DNA of 50,576 nucleotides from Vicinamibacterales bacterium (GCA_958296065.1 CATQHX010000045.1:1-50576), one strand, 5' to 3'. Shown: positions 8,415 to 16,984, counted from the stretch's first letter. The notes: generated by a model not told the origin, from the sequence alone. Translations and numbers: made by a program.

Positions 8415-9554
8415 ATGAAGAAGCAACGGAGACGCGAACCGGGCCAACGACGCCTGCCGTCGGGAAAATGGCAGGTCAACGTCCAGGTCCACGTCGAGGG
8501 CGAAGCCCGCTACCGCTTCCTGTCCAAGACATTCCCGGCGGATTCACTGCTCAGCGATCGCCGAGCGTGGCGGGAACGGATGCGGGTCGAGGCCCGAGAG
8601 GGCCACCTGCAGACGGACTCCTCAACCTTCGCCGACGACGCCGCCCGATACCTCAAGAGCGTCGCTGCGCTGCCGACCATCGAGCAGCGCCGGCAACACA
8701 TCGACGAGTGGACGCGAGTGTTCGGCGACCGCCCGCGCAGTTCCATACGACCGCACGAAATCCGGGCACAGCGCGACCGATGGATGACCGAACCACGAAC
8801 TGATCGACAAGGTCGGCGCCAGCCACCGTATGCGCCAGGATCCGTCAATAAGCGGCTCCGCGCCTTGAGCAACCTCTGGCGCGTGCTCGACGGACGTCAC
8901 GCCGCGAACCCTGTTCGAGAAGTGCCTGAAGCCGACGAAATCGAGAGCGAACCACGTGCGCTCCCCTACGCCGTCATCGAAGCCCTCCTCGAGGCGATGC
9001 CGGATATCACCCAGACACAAAAAGGCTGCACGCGAACTGCCGGCAACCGCACCAAGGCCCGACTGGCAGTAATGGCATGGACCGGTCTGGCACAGGTGCA
9101 GCTCGCCAACCTCCAACCAGAAGACATCGACTGGGACGAACCGTCCATCTGGGTACGAGGACGACGAAAGGGAGCGGCGGGAACCGAACGCAGGAGTCAG
9201 CGCAAACCCATCACGGCACAGGCGGTGGCAGCCTTGCACCAGTTCGACGCCCTGAACTGCTGGGGACCGTTTTCCGCCGCCGCGATGCGCAAGAGCCTGC
9301 GAAGAGCCTGCCGCAAGGTGGAAGAACGGTTCCGGCGCGATGGCGTCACGATCAACCTGAACCGCGTGCGGCCCTACGACTTCCGGCACTCCTACGCGAC
9401 GGCCCTGCTCGCGGCCACCGGCGATCTGCAAACGACCCAGCGGCTGATGCTCCATCAATCCGCGAGCACGACCGAAAGGTACGCCCGCGCGGCTGTAGAC
9501 CCCGTGCTGGTGGCCGCACTCGAACGGTTCACCAAGCACGTCACGAAGCCGTAG
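8415..9554 (+). CDS. int: tyrosine recombinase/integrase
   Basis: A 379-residue integrase with an N-terminal arm-binding part, a SAM-like core-binding domain (FADDAARYLKSVAAL) and a C-terminal catalytic domain. Visible catalytic residues are Arg324 in YDFRHSYAT, His347 in LMLHQS and the nucleophile Tyr356 in TTERYAR; a beta-hairpin lysine lies in VRGRRKG. The first catalytic arginine, normally in a TGLRxxEL motif, is not seen: the motif here is TGLAQVQLANL. The enzyme may use a displaced Arg, belong to a divergent subfamily, or be inactive. The ATG at 8415 is preferred over the TTG at 8397. The gene stops about 165 bases before a tRNA-Glu 3' end, the likely attachment site. Confidence 0.85.
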   Translation: MKKQRRREPGQRRLPSGKWQVNVQVHVEGEARYRFLSKTFPADSLLSDRRAWRERMRVEAREGHLQTDSSTFADDAARYLKSVAALPTIEQRRQHIDEWTRVFGDRPRSSIRPHEIRAQRDRWMTEPRTDRQGRRQPPYAPGSVNKRLRALSNLWRVLDGRHAANPVREVPEADEIESEPRALPYAVIEALLEAMPDITQTQKGCTRTAGNRTKARLAVMAWTGLAQVQLANLQPEDIDWDEPSIWVRGRRKGAAGTERRSQRKPITAQAVAALHQFDALNCWGPFSAAAMRKSLRRACRKVEERFRRDGVTINLNRVRPYDFRHSYATALLAATGDLQTTQRLMLHQSASTTERYARAAVDPVLVAALERFTKHVTKP

Positions 9555-9720
9555 TGCATATGTACGCATATTTTTCCGTTCGGAAGCGTTCGGGTACGTT
9601 CACCTTTCGCCCCGACTTTCGCCCACTCTGATCGCTCGACAAAAGCTCGCAAGAAGGCATAAACTACTGAATACAAAAGAGTTTCTAGCGTCGTCCCAGC
9701 ACATAGACCCAACCTGGGTT
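9555..9720. other. spacer between integrase and attachment site
   Basis: A stretch of lower GC than its surroundings (around 9555-9690) with no gene. It probably holds arm-type integrase binding sites; none can be named by eye. Confidence 0.3.
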
Positions 9721-9770
9721 CCAGCCCTTTCAAGGCTGAGACACGGGTTCGAATCCCGTTGGGGACGCCA
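9721..9770 (+). other. 3' part of a tRNA-Glu(TTC) gene, putative att site
   Basis: The anticodon stem CAGCC/GGCTG (9722-9726 and 9734-9738) encloses the loop CTTTCAA with anticodon TTC. A normal T-arm follows (ACGGG-TTCGAAT-CCCGT, ending 9759), then TGGGGAC, a discriminator G and an encoded CCA (9768-9770). The 5' half does not form a tRNA: the candidate acceptor GTCCCAG at 9693 pairs at only five positions plus a wobble, and the D-arm lacks the conserved bases. The piece is therefore best read as the tRNA 3' end duplicated when the element integrated, marking its right end. The intact tRNA should lie left of the window. Confidence 0.65.
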
Positions 9771-10086
9771 CCTGCTGGTTTTCCCTGTTCCCGCACAATA
9801 CCCAAGGCCAGCAAGGCGCTCGCGGACGAAAGCGGGACCACCACGGGATTCGTCCTGCCGCTGCCGGTCGACGGTCAGGATCCGAGCGGGCATCGGGAGG
9901 CTTCCCGGGAACGCTCAGGTAGAAGACAACATCCTGCTGGCCGACCGGAAAGACCACCCCGTAGCCCCCCCAGTCCCCACGCCTCGTGGGTTCGTTCGTC
10001 CTACCGCGCGGAGTAGGACTTCGCCGCCCTCGACGCGTAGCTTCGCCACAACACGACCCTTCGACTGACCGGCCGCCCCGAACCGC
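9771..10086. other. gap beyond the attachment site, nothing recognised
   Basis: About 315 bases between the tRNA fragment and the stop of the next leftward gene. Only overlapping GC-rich shadow frames are open. No repeat, hairpin with a U-tract or RNA gene could be identified. Confidence 0.4.
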
Positions 10087-10995
10087 CTACCGGGCGCGCG
10101 CGTCGAAGGTGGCCGGCATGAGCGAGCGGACCTGGATGCCCCAGTGGTCTCCCGCGCGGGTCACGATCCACAGCGCAGGGACGGTCCAGTAGCGGGTGCC
10201 GTCCGGATGCCAACGAGTGAACGTCAGCTCGAAGTGCACCTTGTCGCGCGTGACGATGCTCGCCTCCAGAGCGTCGATGGTGCTCATGTGCCAGCCTTCG
10301 TCGGCGCGCATCCGGTCGAAGTTCGGACGCGGGCCGTCGCCGGGCGACTCGGCCACCGCGAAGCCGCCGCCGGCGGTCATGAACAGGTGCGGGTGGTTGA
10401 GCGTCGCGACGGTGCCGTCGACATCGCCGGCGTTGAAGGCGGTGAAGAAGTCCAGCACCGCCCGGCGGGCGGCCGCGACGATCTCCGCCCGCTCGTCACC
10501 GCCCAGATCCTCGGGCTCGGCGGCCGGGGTCCGAAGCTGGATGGCCCAGCGGCCGTCCTGCCGGGTGACGATGTAGAACACCCGCGAGGTGCGATAGGCG
10601 GTGCCGTCGGCGCCCTGCCGGCTGAAGCCGATCGACGCGTGCACCTTGTCGGTCGAGGACTCGACCACCGCGAACGAGTCGAAGTCGAACGAGCTGCGAC
10701 TCCACCCCTCGCGCGCCCGCATCTGGTCGAAGCCGGCCGAGAAATCCTCCGGCCGGGCGTCGACGATCAGCGTCCCGCCGCCCGGCACCGTCGCGAAAGG
10801 AAAGTGCATCGCCCGGCGCAGGTTCGCATCGTCGGCCGTGTTCCACTGCGTGATGAACGTCTGCAGCGCCTCGCGCGCGGCCGTCTCCGCGGCCGCATTC
10901 CCTTCCGGCGCATCCTGCGTTTGCGCGACCCCGGGCAACCCCATGACCAGGACGCCCAGTGCCAGTACTACGATGGTGTCAAGATTGGTGGGCAT
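10087..10995 (-). CDS. secreted protein with two SnoaL/NTF2-like domains
   Basis: A 302-residue protein. The first ~25 residues (TIVVLALGVLVMGLPGVAQT) form a signal peptide. Two related halves follow. The first starts at AAREALQTFITQWNTADDAN and the second at AARRAVLDFFTAFNAGDVDG; each continues with a MHFPF or NHPHL element, an F-D-x-M-R segment (FDQMRAREGW, FDRMRADEGW) and a closing strand (YIVTRQDGRWAIQLR, WIVTRAGDHWGIQVRS). This is the NTF2-like SnoaL fold in tandem, arising from an internal duplication. Such proteins bind small molecules, but a substrate cannot be named. It is the first chromosomal gene beyond the integrated element and appears monocistronic. Confidence 0.7.
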   Translation of the reverse strand: MPTNLDTIVVLALGVLVMGLPGVAQTQDAPEGNAAAETAAREALQTFITQWNTADDANLRRAMHFPFATVPGGGTLIVDARPEDFSAGFDQMRAREGWSRSSFDFDSFAVVESSTDKVHASIGFSRQGADGTAYRTSRVFYIVTRQDGRWAIQLRTPAAEPEDLGGDERAEIVAAARRAVLDFFTAFNAGDVDGTVATLNHPHLFMTAGGGFAVAESPGDGPRPNFDRMRADEGWHMSTIDALEASIVTRDKVHFELTFTRWHPDGTRYWTVPALWIVTRAGDHWGIQVRSLMPATFDARAR

Positions 10996-11236
10996 GATGA
11001 AGGTCGTCTCCCCCGACCGTACCCAGCCGGGGGATGATCGTCAAGCCGGCGCCGGTGCGCCGCGAGGTCGAGCATGTACTTGATCCGGGCGCCGCGCGCG
11101 GATCTGCTCGACCGGTTCCATCGGACCTCGGAGGTTGACGGCGGGGGGCTGAGGTCCACCGACTCGTACAGGCCGGCCGCCGTGCCGCGGCGTCGCCGAT
11201 GGACGCCGTGGGTGCACGGCGGCCATAATCTCAATC

Positions 11237-11475
11237 GTGTTCATCAGGTCACGCCCTGGCTGCCGCTCCCTGCTCCTGCTCGCCTGGCCCTGCTGTCGTC
11301 GGCCGGCGGCGCGTCGTCCCGACGACTACCAGGAGCTCGTCGACTGCTGGCTCGCGGGGCCGGAGAACACGCCGGGCTGCGACTGGGTCGTGCCGTCGGC
11401 GCAGAATCGCGAGGGGTCGTGGGCGACGACTACCCGCACAAGAGCGACTACTTCAACCAGCCCGGCGGCAAGTAG
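11237..11475 (+). pseudogene. possible small secreted protein, frame broken
   Basis: From GTG at 11237 one reads a hydrophobic start (SLLLLAWPCC), then DDYQELVDCWLAGPENTPGC and DWVVPSAQNREG. After that the frame degenerates to Thr/Arg/Ser. In the neighbouring frame the end reads VGDDYPHKSDYFNQPGGK and stops at 11475. Joining both at the GGGG run (11413-11416) gives a plausible ~80-residue protein. Support is limited to amino-acid character. The region 10996-11236 upstream holds nothing I recognise. Confidence 0.3.
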
Positions 11476-11514
11476 AGAAGACGACCGGGGCAAGGACAAC
11501 GGACGGTAGAGGTC

Positions 11515-13218
11515 ATGATGAGAGTGGTCATTAGGCTGTGGCTGGCGACCCTGCTCGCGGCGGGAGCCGCGGCCCAGGGTCCGGCCGTGTCGGAGAACGT
11601 CTACTTCGGCGACCTGCACCTGCACACGCGCTACTCGAACGACGCCGCCACGTTCGGCACGACGCGCACGCCGGACGACGCCTACCGCTACGCGAAGGGC
11701 GAGGCCGTCCCGCACCTCGGCGGCATCGAGATCCAGCTTCGGACCCCGCTCGATTTCCTCGCGGTGACGGACCACGCCGAGAACCTCGGCCGCAGGCAGG
11801 CGGGGCCCAATCCTCCCCCGGACCTCGGACGCGCGGTCTGGGCCGAGATCGTCGAGGCGGCGGTCAGGCACTACGCGCCGGGCGAGTTCACCACATTCGC
11901 CGCCTACGAGTGGACGGTGGGAACGCGCGAGGGCAACCTGCACCGCAACGTGATCTTCGCGGATACCGACGACCTGCCCTTCCCGTTCTCGCGGCTCGAT
12001 TCCGACAACCCGGAAGACCTCTGGGACTTTCTGGACACGCAGCGCGCCGCCGGCGTCGAGGCGCTGGCGATTCCCCATAACTCGAACGTCAGCAACGGCA
12101 AGATGTTCGCGCTGGTCGACTTCGCGGGGGCGCCGATGACCGCCGACTACGCGGCGCAGCGCCTGCGCAACGAGCCGGTCGTGGAGATAACGCAGGCCAA
12201 GGGCACCTCGGAGACGCACCCGGTCCTGTCGCCGAACGACGAGTTCGCCGACTTCGAGCTGTTCCCGGAGCTCCTCACGGCGAACCGCCCCATCGGCGGG
12301 GACGGGCCCCGCGCAGAGGTGGTGCGCGTCGACGGGCTCGTGCCCGGCAGCTACGCGCGCGAGGCGCTCGTCAACGGCGTGCGGATGCAGGCCGAGCGGG
12401 GGTTCAATCCGTTCCAGTTCGGCTTCGTCGGCGCGACCGACTTCCATTCCGGCACCTCGGCGGTGGAAGAGAACAACATGACGAGCATGTCGGGCGACGC
12501 GGTCGACGCGACGCTCGAGGAGCGGCTCGTCACCAACACCTGGAGCCGGCTGCCGTTCGTCGCGCGCAGCGCCGCCGGCCTTACCGCGGCGTGGGCCAAC
12601 GCGAACACCCGCGAAGAGCTCTACACCGCGTTCCGCCGCCGGGAGACCTACGCCACGACCGGGACCCGCATCACCGTGCGCTTCTTCGGGGGCTGGAACT
12701 ACGGCGACGACGTGCTGGACGGCGACGACTGGGTCGCGCGGGGGTATGCCGGCGGCGTCCCCATGGGCGGGGTGCTGCGCGGGGGCGAGGGCGAGACGCC
12801 GACGTTCGTCATCCGGGCCGCGAAGGACCCCGTAGCGGCCAACCTCGACCGCATCCAGGTGATCAAGGGCTGGAGCGCGGAGGGCGAGACGTTCGAGCGC
12901 ATCTACGACGTCGCGCTGTCCGACGGCCGGCAGGTCGGCCCCACCGGGAAGGCGCCGCCGGTCGGCAACACCGTCGACGTCATGCGGGCGACCTACACCA
13001 ACGACATCGGCGCGGCGTCGCTCGAGGCCGTCTGGCGCGACCCCGACTTCGACCCGGACGTGCACGCGGTGTACTACGTGCGGGTGATCGAGATCCCCAC
13101 CCCGCGCTGGTCGACCTACGACACCGCGGCGGCCGGCCTCCCCCCGCGCGGCGACGTAATGCCGACCCTGCAGGAGCGCGCGTACACTTCCCCGATCTGG
13201 TACATGCCGAACAACTGA
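11515..13218 (+). CDS. DUF3604 family secreted protein (PHP-like fold)
   Basis: A 567-residue protein with a signal peptide (IRLWLATLLAAGAAAQ). It begins with YFGDLHLHTRYSNDA and LDFLAVTDHAEN, the HxH and DH motifs of PHP-type metal-dependent phosphoesterases that DUF3604 proteins share. Further motifs are IPHNSN at about residue 190 and GATDFHSGT at about 305. The C-terminal part (VIRAAKDPVAANLDRIQVIK and YYVRVIEIPTPRWSTYD) is characteristic of the family. The active metal site looks intact, but no substrate is established for the family. Start ATG at 11515 follows AGAGGT. The next gene begins 6 bases after the stop, so an operon with the PpiC-like and HupE genes is likely. Confidence 0.85.
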   Translation: MMRVVIRLWLATLLAAGAAAQGPAVSENVYFGDLHLHTRYSNDAATFGTTRTPDDAYRYAKGEAVPHLGGIEIQLRTPLDFLAVTDHAENLGRRQAGPNPPPDLGRAVWAEIVEAAVRHYAPGEFTTFAAYEWTVGTREGNLHRNVIFADTDDLPFPFSRLDSDNPEDLWDFLDTQRAAGVEALAIPHNSNVSNGKMFALVDFAGAPMTADYAAQRLRNEPVVEITQAKGTSETHPVLSPNDEFADFELFPELLTANRPIGGDGPRAEVVRVDGLVPGSYAREALVNGVRMQAERGFNPFQFGFVGATDFHSGTSAVEENNMTSMSGDAVDATLEERLVTNTWSRLPFVARSAAGLTAAWANANTREELYTAFRRRETYATTGTRITVRFFGGWNYGDDVLDGDDWVARGYAGGVPMGGVLRGGEGETPTFVIRAAKDPVAANLDRIQVIKGWSAEGETFERIYDVALSDGRQVGPTGKAPPVGNTVDVMRATYTNDIGAASLEAVWRDPDFDPDVHAVYYVRVIEIPTPRWSTYDTAAAGLPPRGDVMPTLQERAYTSPIWYMPNN

Positions 13219-13224
13219 CGGACC

Positions 13225-14127
13225 GTGCCTGACGGACCGGCCAGCCGCTTCATGAACGCATCCCCGTGGCGACGGCTCTGGCGTGAACCCCTGACGCGGT
13301 TCTTCGCGGCCGGGGCCGGGCTCTTCGTCCTGTACGCGCTGGTGGGAGGCCGGGCGCCGACCGACGACCGCCACATCGTCATCGACCGCTACGAGCTGGA
13401 GACGCTGGCTGCGCTGTGGCAGGCGCAGTGGAGGCGTCCGCCGACCCGTGACGAGCTGTCGCGGCTCGTCGTGGACCGCGTGCGCGAGGAGGTCCTGTAT
13501 CGCGAAGCTCTGGCCCTCGACCTCGACGAGAACGACGTCCTGGTGCGCCGCCGCCTCGCGGAGAAGCTCGAGATGGCGCTGAACGACGTCGCGGCGACGG
13601 CTGAGCCGAGCGGCGACGACCTCCGGCGCTACTTCGAGTCGCACGCCGACCGGTATGTCGAGCCGCCCGGGCTCACCCTGACCCACCGGTTCTTCAGCCG
13701 CGACCGCCGGGGCGGCTCGGTCGAAGCGGACGCCCAGGCGGCGCTCGAAGCACTGGTCGCCGGCGGTACGGTGGACGACGACAGCTTCCACGCCGCCAAG
13801 ACGTTGGAGCTGCAGGACGCCGACCGGCTGGAGCGTATCTTCGGCACCGGGTTCCGCGATGCGGTGGTCGAGCACGCGGCCCGGCCCGGGTCGCGGCACG
13901 CGTGGTTCGGACCCGTCCCCTCGGCGTACGGCGCGCACCTGGTGCGGCTGGATGCCTACCGGGAGGGACGCCGACGGACGCTCGACGAGGTCCGCGAGAC
14001 CGTGCTCGACGACTGGCGCCGCGACCACGTCGCCGCCCGCGAGTCCGAGCGCTACGCCGAGATGCGCGCCCGCTACGAGGTCGACGTGGCGCCGTTCGCG
14101 TCGATCGGCGACCTGGTGCAGCCATGA
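13225..14127 (+). CDS. membrane-anchored PpiC/parvulin-like peptidyl-prolyl isomerase
   Basis: A 300-residue protein: an N-terminal membrane anchor (FFAAGAGLFVLYALVGG), a SurA-like helical region (REEVLYREALALDLDENDVL) and a PpiC-like region (LTLTHRFFSRDR, then WFGPVPSAYGAHLVRLDAYR). The last motif matches the GP..S.yGxHlvxv strand of parvulin domains. It probably helps folding of exported proteins. The start is GTG at 13225 or ATG at 13252; the anchor favours either. Its stop overlaps the HupE start (ATGA at 14124-14127), so both are made together. Confidence 0.7.
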   Translation: MPDGPASRFMNASPWRRLWREPLTRFFAAGAGLFVLYALVGGRAPTDDRHIVIDRYELETLAALWQAQWRRPPTRDELSRLVVDRVREEVLYREALALDLDENDVLVRRRLAEKLEMALNDVAATAEPSGDDLRRYFESHADRYVEPPGLTLTHRFFSRDRRGGSVEADAQAALEALVAGGTVDDDSFHAAKTLELQDADRLERIFGTGFRDAVVEHAARPGSRHAWFGPVPSAYGAHLVRLDAYREGRRRTLDEVRETVLDDWRRDHVAARESERYAEMRARYEVDVAPFASIGDLVQP

Positions 14128-15110
14128 GAGCGGCAGGCCGCCTGTTGACGGCGGTGGCGCTGTGGTCGCTGGCATCGCCGGCGAACGGCCACGAGACGCG
14201 CCTGGCGTTCCTGGAAGTGCGCGCGCTGGGGGCCGGCGACTTCGTATCCGTGCTGAAGATCCCGGTAACGGGGGCGACGGCGTGGCCGATCGAGGTGCGG
14301 CTGCCCGCGACCTGCGCGCCCCGGGGCCCCGACCGCCGCTCCCGCCAGGCGGACAGCCTCGTCGTCGAGCAACGTTTCTTCTGCGACGTGACCGTCGGCG
14401 CCCCGGCGATGGGGCTCGCGGGCCTCGCGGGCGGCTTCGTCGATGTTCTCGTGCGCGTCGAGGACGAGGACGGCAACCGGTTGACGCGGGTGGCGTCGGG
14501 CCCGTTGACCGAGATCCCCTTGACTCCGGGCTCGGCGGGAGCCTGGGACCGGCTCGCGCTCGGCGTCGGGCACATCCTGGGCGGTGTCGATCACCTCCTG
14601 TTCGTCGCCGGCATGATCCTGCTCGTCCGCGGGTGGCGCCGCCTCGTCGCCACCATCACCGCGTTCACCGTCGCGCACTCCATCACTCTCGGCATGACGG
14701 TCCTCGGCGTGGTGCGCGTGCCGGGCCCGCCGGTCGAGGCTTTCATCGCCTTGTCGATCGTCTATCTGGCGTACGAGATCCTGCGTCGCGACGACGCGGC
14801 CGCCGGCTCCGCCAAGCCGTGGACGATGGCGTTCGCGTTCGGCCTGATGCACGGGTTCGGCTTCGCCGGCGCCCTGCTCGACACCGGCTTGGCGGGCCGC
14901 GACCTCCCGACGACGCTGCTGCTCTTCAACCTGGGCATCGAGCTCGGGCAGATTGGCTTCGCGGCCGCGTGCGGCATCGTGCTGTGGGGCTGCTATCGGC
15001 TCCTCGACACGCCGGACCGGCGGGCCCGGCTCGATCACGCCGCCGCGTACGGCCTGGGCGCCGCCGCGAGCTTCTGGGTCATCGAGCGGGTCGCCGCATT
15101 CTGGGGCTGA
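14124..15110 (+). CDS. hupE: HupE/UreJ family membrane protein
   Basis: A 328-residue protein: a signal peptide (TAVALWSLASPANGHE), a periplasmic domain of about 130 residues (TRLAFLEVRALGAGDFVSVL onward), then six or so membrane helices. The motif HILGGVDHLLFVAGMILLV, with a His-Asp-His pattern, and FTVAHSITLGMTVLG and GLMHGFGFAG are the hallmarks of the HupE/UreJ_2 family, whose members carry nickel or cobalt or are of unknown role. No hydrogenase or urease is present in the window. Translationally coupled to the PpiC-like gene. It is followed by a fragment of a different transporter. Confidence 0.8.
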   Translation: MRAAGRLLTAVALWSLASPANGHETRLAFLEVRALGAGDFVSVLKIPVTGATAWPIEVRLPATCAPRGPDRRSRQADSLVVEQRFFCDVTVGAPAMGLAGLAGGFVDVLVRVEDEDGNRLTRVASGPLTEIPLTPGSAGAWDRLALGVGHILGGVDHLLFVAGMILLVRGWRRLVATITAFTVAHSITLGMTVLGVVRVPGPPVEAFIALSIVYLAYEILRRDDAAAGSAKPWTMAFAFGLMHGFGFAGALLDTGLAGRDLPTTLLLFNLGIELGQIGFAAACGIVLWGCYRLLDTPDRRARLDHAAAYGLGAAASFWVIERVAAFWG

Positions 15111-15142
15111 GGGAGCCACGGACACGTACCGGCCTCCACTTC

Positions 15143-15280
15143 ATGGCCATCGTCGTGGCGATTCTGTTCTGGGGCACGGTGTTCGACAGCGTCCCGGGAC
15201 TGTTCCTGGCAATTCCGCTGACCGCCTTCCTGGAGTCGGTCTGGCATCTGGTCCGCAAGAAGTACATACCAGTTCGCTAA
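15143..15280 (+). pseudogene. fragment of an AI-2E/PerM-type transporter C-terminus
   Basis: 45 residues from ATG at 15143: ILFWGTVFDSVPGLFLAIPL then TAFLESVWHLVRKKYIPVR. The W-G...G-x-F-L-A-x-P-L pattern is the last conserved segment of AI-2E family (PerM) transporters, which are normally about 350 residues. Nothing upstream belongs to it; the frame there runs through the HupE gene. It looks like a remnant left by deletion of the gene body, although a stand-alone membrane peptide cannot be excluded. Confidence 0.5.
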
Positions 15281-15355
15281 CCGGGGCCGCCTTCGCGACT
15301 TGCGTTACAATATCGCTGACCTCTCGCTCCCGGAGACGTTATCGGAAGCCCACCG

Positions 15356-16276
15356 ATGCCCAGACTCGAAGACATCGCCCGGTTCCGGCCCACCACGATC
15401 GAGGCTGCTCTCGAAGCAATGCAACACGGCCTGGAGTATTTTCACCGGACCAGTGATTTCCGAGCCGTCTTTCTCAGAGCCTATTACATCACCACGAAGA
15501 ACGTCAGCAGGGCCATCGAGCAACAGAAGGACTTCGACAACCCTATATTCTTCGAACCGGACTGGATTCGGGCGCTCTCGGGCAAGTTTGCATCGCTCTA
15601 TTTTGCCTCACTGAATACCTTCGACAAGCGCCCGCAGGAGGAACGGGCATGGAAAGTGGCTCACGGAATGGCCACCGACAAGAGATCCAGCGTGGTCCAG
15701 GACCTGCTCCTGGGGATCAACGCCCATATAAACTACGACCTGCCCGTCGCGCTCTATCAGAACCTCCTGGAACACAACGATGGACCTGACATCATTTCAT
15801 TGGCGAAACGAAAATTCGACCATGATCAGGTGAACAATATTCTCATTCGCTCCTTCAATGAGATTTCGAATGTCATTCCCCGGGAATATGGCGGGTCGAT
15901 GAAGGCGGCCAGGGTGGCCGACCTGTACATCTACGAGAGCCTCACCCGCCTGGGACTGAGGCACTATCGCGAGCGCGTGTGGTGGGACGGCATCTCTCTT
16001 ATGTCCACCAAGTCGGAAGCTCAGAGACAGCTCGTCATGCACAAGTTGAACTGGGAGTCTGCGACGATAGCGGGCACGATAGCGGGAGACAACTCCGCGT
16101 GGATTCGGGCGACGAACCAGGTTCTGAGACGCTTTCGCAGAACCGACTATCAGAGCCTCGCGGGCAAGGAGGCTGTGGCGAGAGTCCGCGGAGCAGCGTT
16201 CGACACGATCGCTCGCGGGTCCTGCACGGGTACGTACCGGACGGCTCGCGAAGACGGATCGCAACAGTCGATGTGA
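15356..16276 (+). CDS. DUF5995 family protein
   Basis: A 306-residue soluble protein. The motif INAHINYDLPVALYQ (about residues 121-135) and the flanking helices (ALEAMQHGLEYFHRTSDFRA, FASLYFASLNTFD) match the DUF5995 family, for which no function is established. Histidines 122-126 and the Asp nearby suggest a metal-binding helical bundle, an inference. The gene is visibly less GC-rich than its neighbours (runs such as TTTCATTGGCGAAACGAAAA), which suggests acquisition by transfer. It converges with the next gene. Confidence 0.75.
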   Translation: MPRLEDIARFRPTTIEAALEAMQHGLEYFHRTSDFRAVFLRAYYITTKNVSRAIEQQKDFDNPIFFEPDWIRALSGKFASLYFASLNTFDKRPQEERAWKVAHGMATDKRSSVVQDLLLGINAHINYDLPVALYQNLLEHNDGPDIISLAKRKFDHDQVNNILIRSFNEISNVIPREYGGSMKAARVADLYIYESLTRLGLRHYRERVWWDGISLMSTKSEAQRQLVMHKLNWESATIAGTIAGDNSAWIRATNQVLRRFRRTDYQSLAGKEAVARVRGAAFDTIARGSCTGTYRTAREDGSQQSM

Positions 16277-16307
16277 CCGCAACGCTGCAACTGCTGCAGG
16301 GCGGGGC

Positions 16308-16787
16308 TCACAGGAATCGCGGCGTGTCTCGCCGATACCGCTCGTACTCCTCGCCGTATTGCTCCTGCAGCCAGACCTCCTCACTCAGGGGCGCGATGAT
16401 GAACACCAGGGCGAGCAGCGCATGGCTGATCCACAGAAGCGCCGAGTTGGCGACGATGCTCAGGCCCAGGAAGAACACGTTGTCGCCGAGGTATTGCGGA
16501 TTTCGGGTGAACCGGTAGGGGCCGGAGGAAGTGAAGCCGTCCCGCACGCCCGAGGAGTTCGTCCAGCCGATCGTGACGACGCCCCAGAAGGCCAGCAGTC
16601 CTCCCAGCAGAGCCAGAGGGACGCCGACGAGAAACCGGAGGTTGCCCGCGAAGACCCAGGAATTCCAGTCGAGAAGCAACAGGGCCGCGTTCAGTCCGAG
16701 GGCCGTGCAGTAGCAGATCCAGTACAGGAAGAACTGCCAGGAGCGGCGGCCCGGGGGAGGCCAGATCCGGCGGTCGGGCCGCACCAC
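16308..16787 (-). CDS. isoprenylcysteine/phospholipid methyltransferase-like membrane protein
   Basis: At least 159 residues with several membrane helices and the C-terminal signature YRFTRNPQYLGDN followed by EEVWLQEQYGEEYERYRRDT. That is the SAM-binding region of ICMT/PEMT-type methyltransferases. The start is unclear. The same frame continues upstream to about 16905 and contains another helix (TTIVFVVDVAALFLLLAGTV) without ATG, GTG or TTG. A TTG at 17010 in a different frame could supply the N-terminus if the five-C run at 16862-16866 hides a one-base indel; that TTG overlaps the stop of the gene at 16985. The GTG at 16787 given here is the conservative boundary. Confidence 0.65.
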   Translation of the reverse strand: MVRPDRRIWPPPGRRSWQFFLYWICYCTALGLNAALLLLDWNSWVFAGNLRFLVGVPLALLGGLLAFWGVVTIGWTNSSGVRDGFTSSGPYRFTRNPQYLGDNVFFLGLSIVANSALLWISHALLALVFIIAPLSEEVWLQEQYGEEYERYRRDTPRFL

Positions 16788-16984
16788 GGACCAAACGGTT
16801 CCGGCCAGCAGCAGAAACAGCGCGGCAACGTCGACTACGAATACGATGGTTGTGATACTTGCCCCCGGTCCGGACCGCTCGGGACGAGCGCGGCCCAGAG
16901 ATCGCTATCGACTCGCCGTACTCGACGACCCGCAGCAACTCTGCGAGGCGCAGGCTTGCGGCGCAGACCTCGCACTTGCCAATC

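Noticed and set aside
9693..9770. A complete tRNA-Glu gene
   Set aside because: The 3' half is perfect, but the 5' acceptor strand pairs poorly and the D-arm lacks the conserved bases and stem, so only a fragment is supported.
11326..14175. A 949-residue leftward open frame
   Set aside because: It is antisense to DUF3604 and the PpiC-like gene, is rich in Arg/Val/His/Gly without any fold, and reflects the third-position GC of the real genes.
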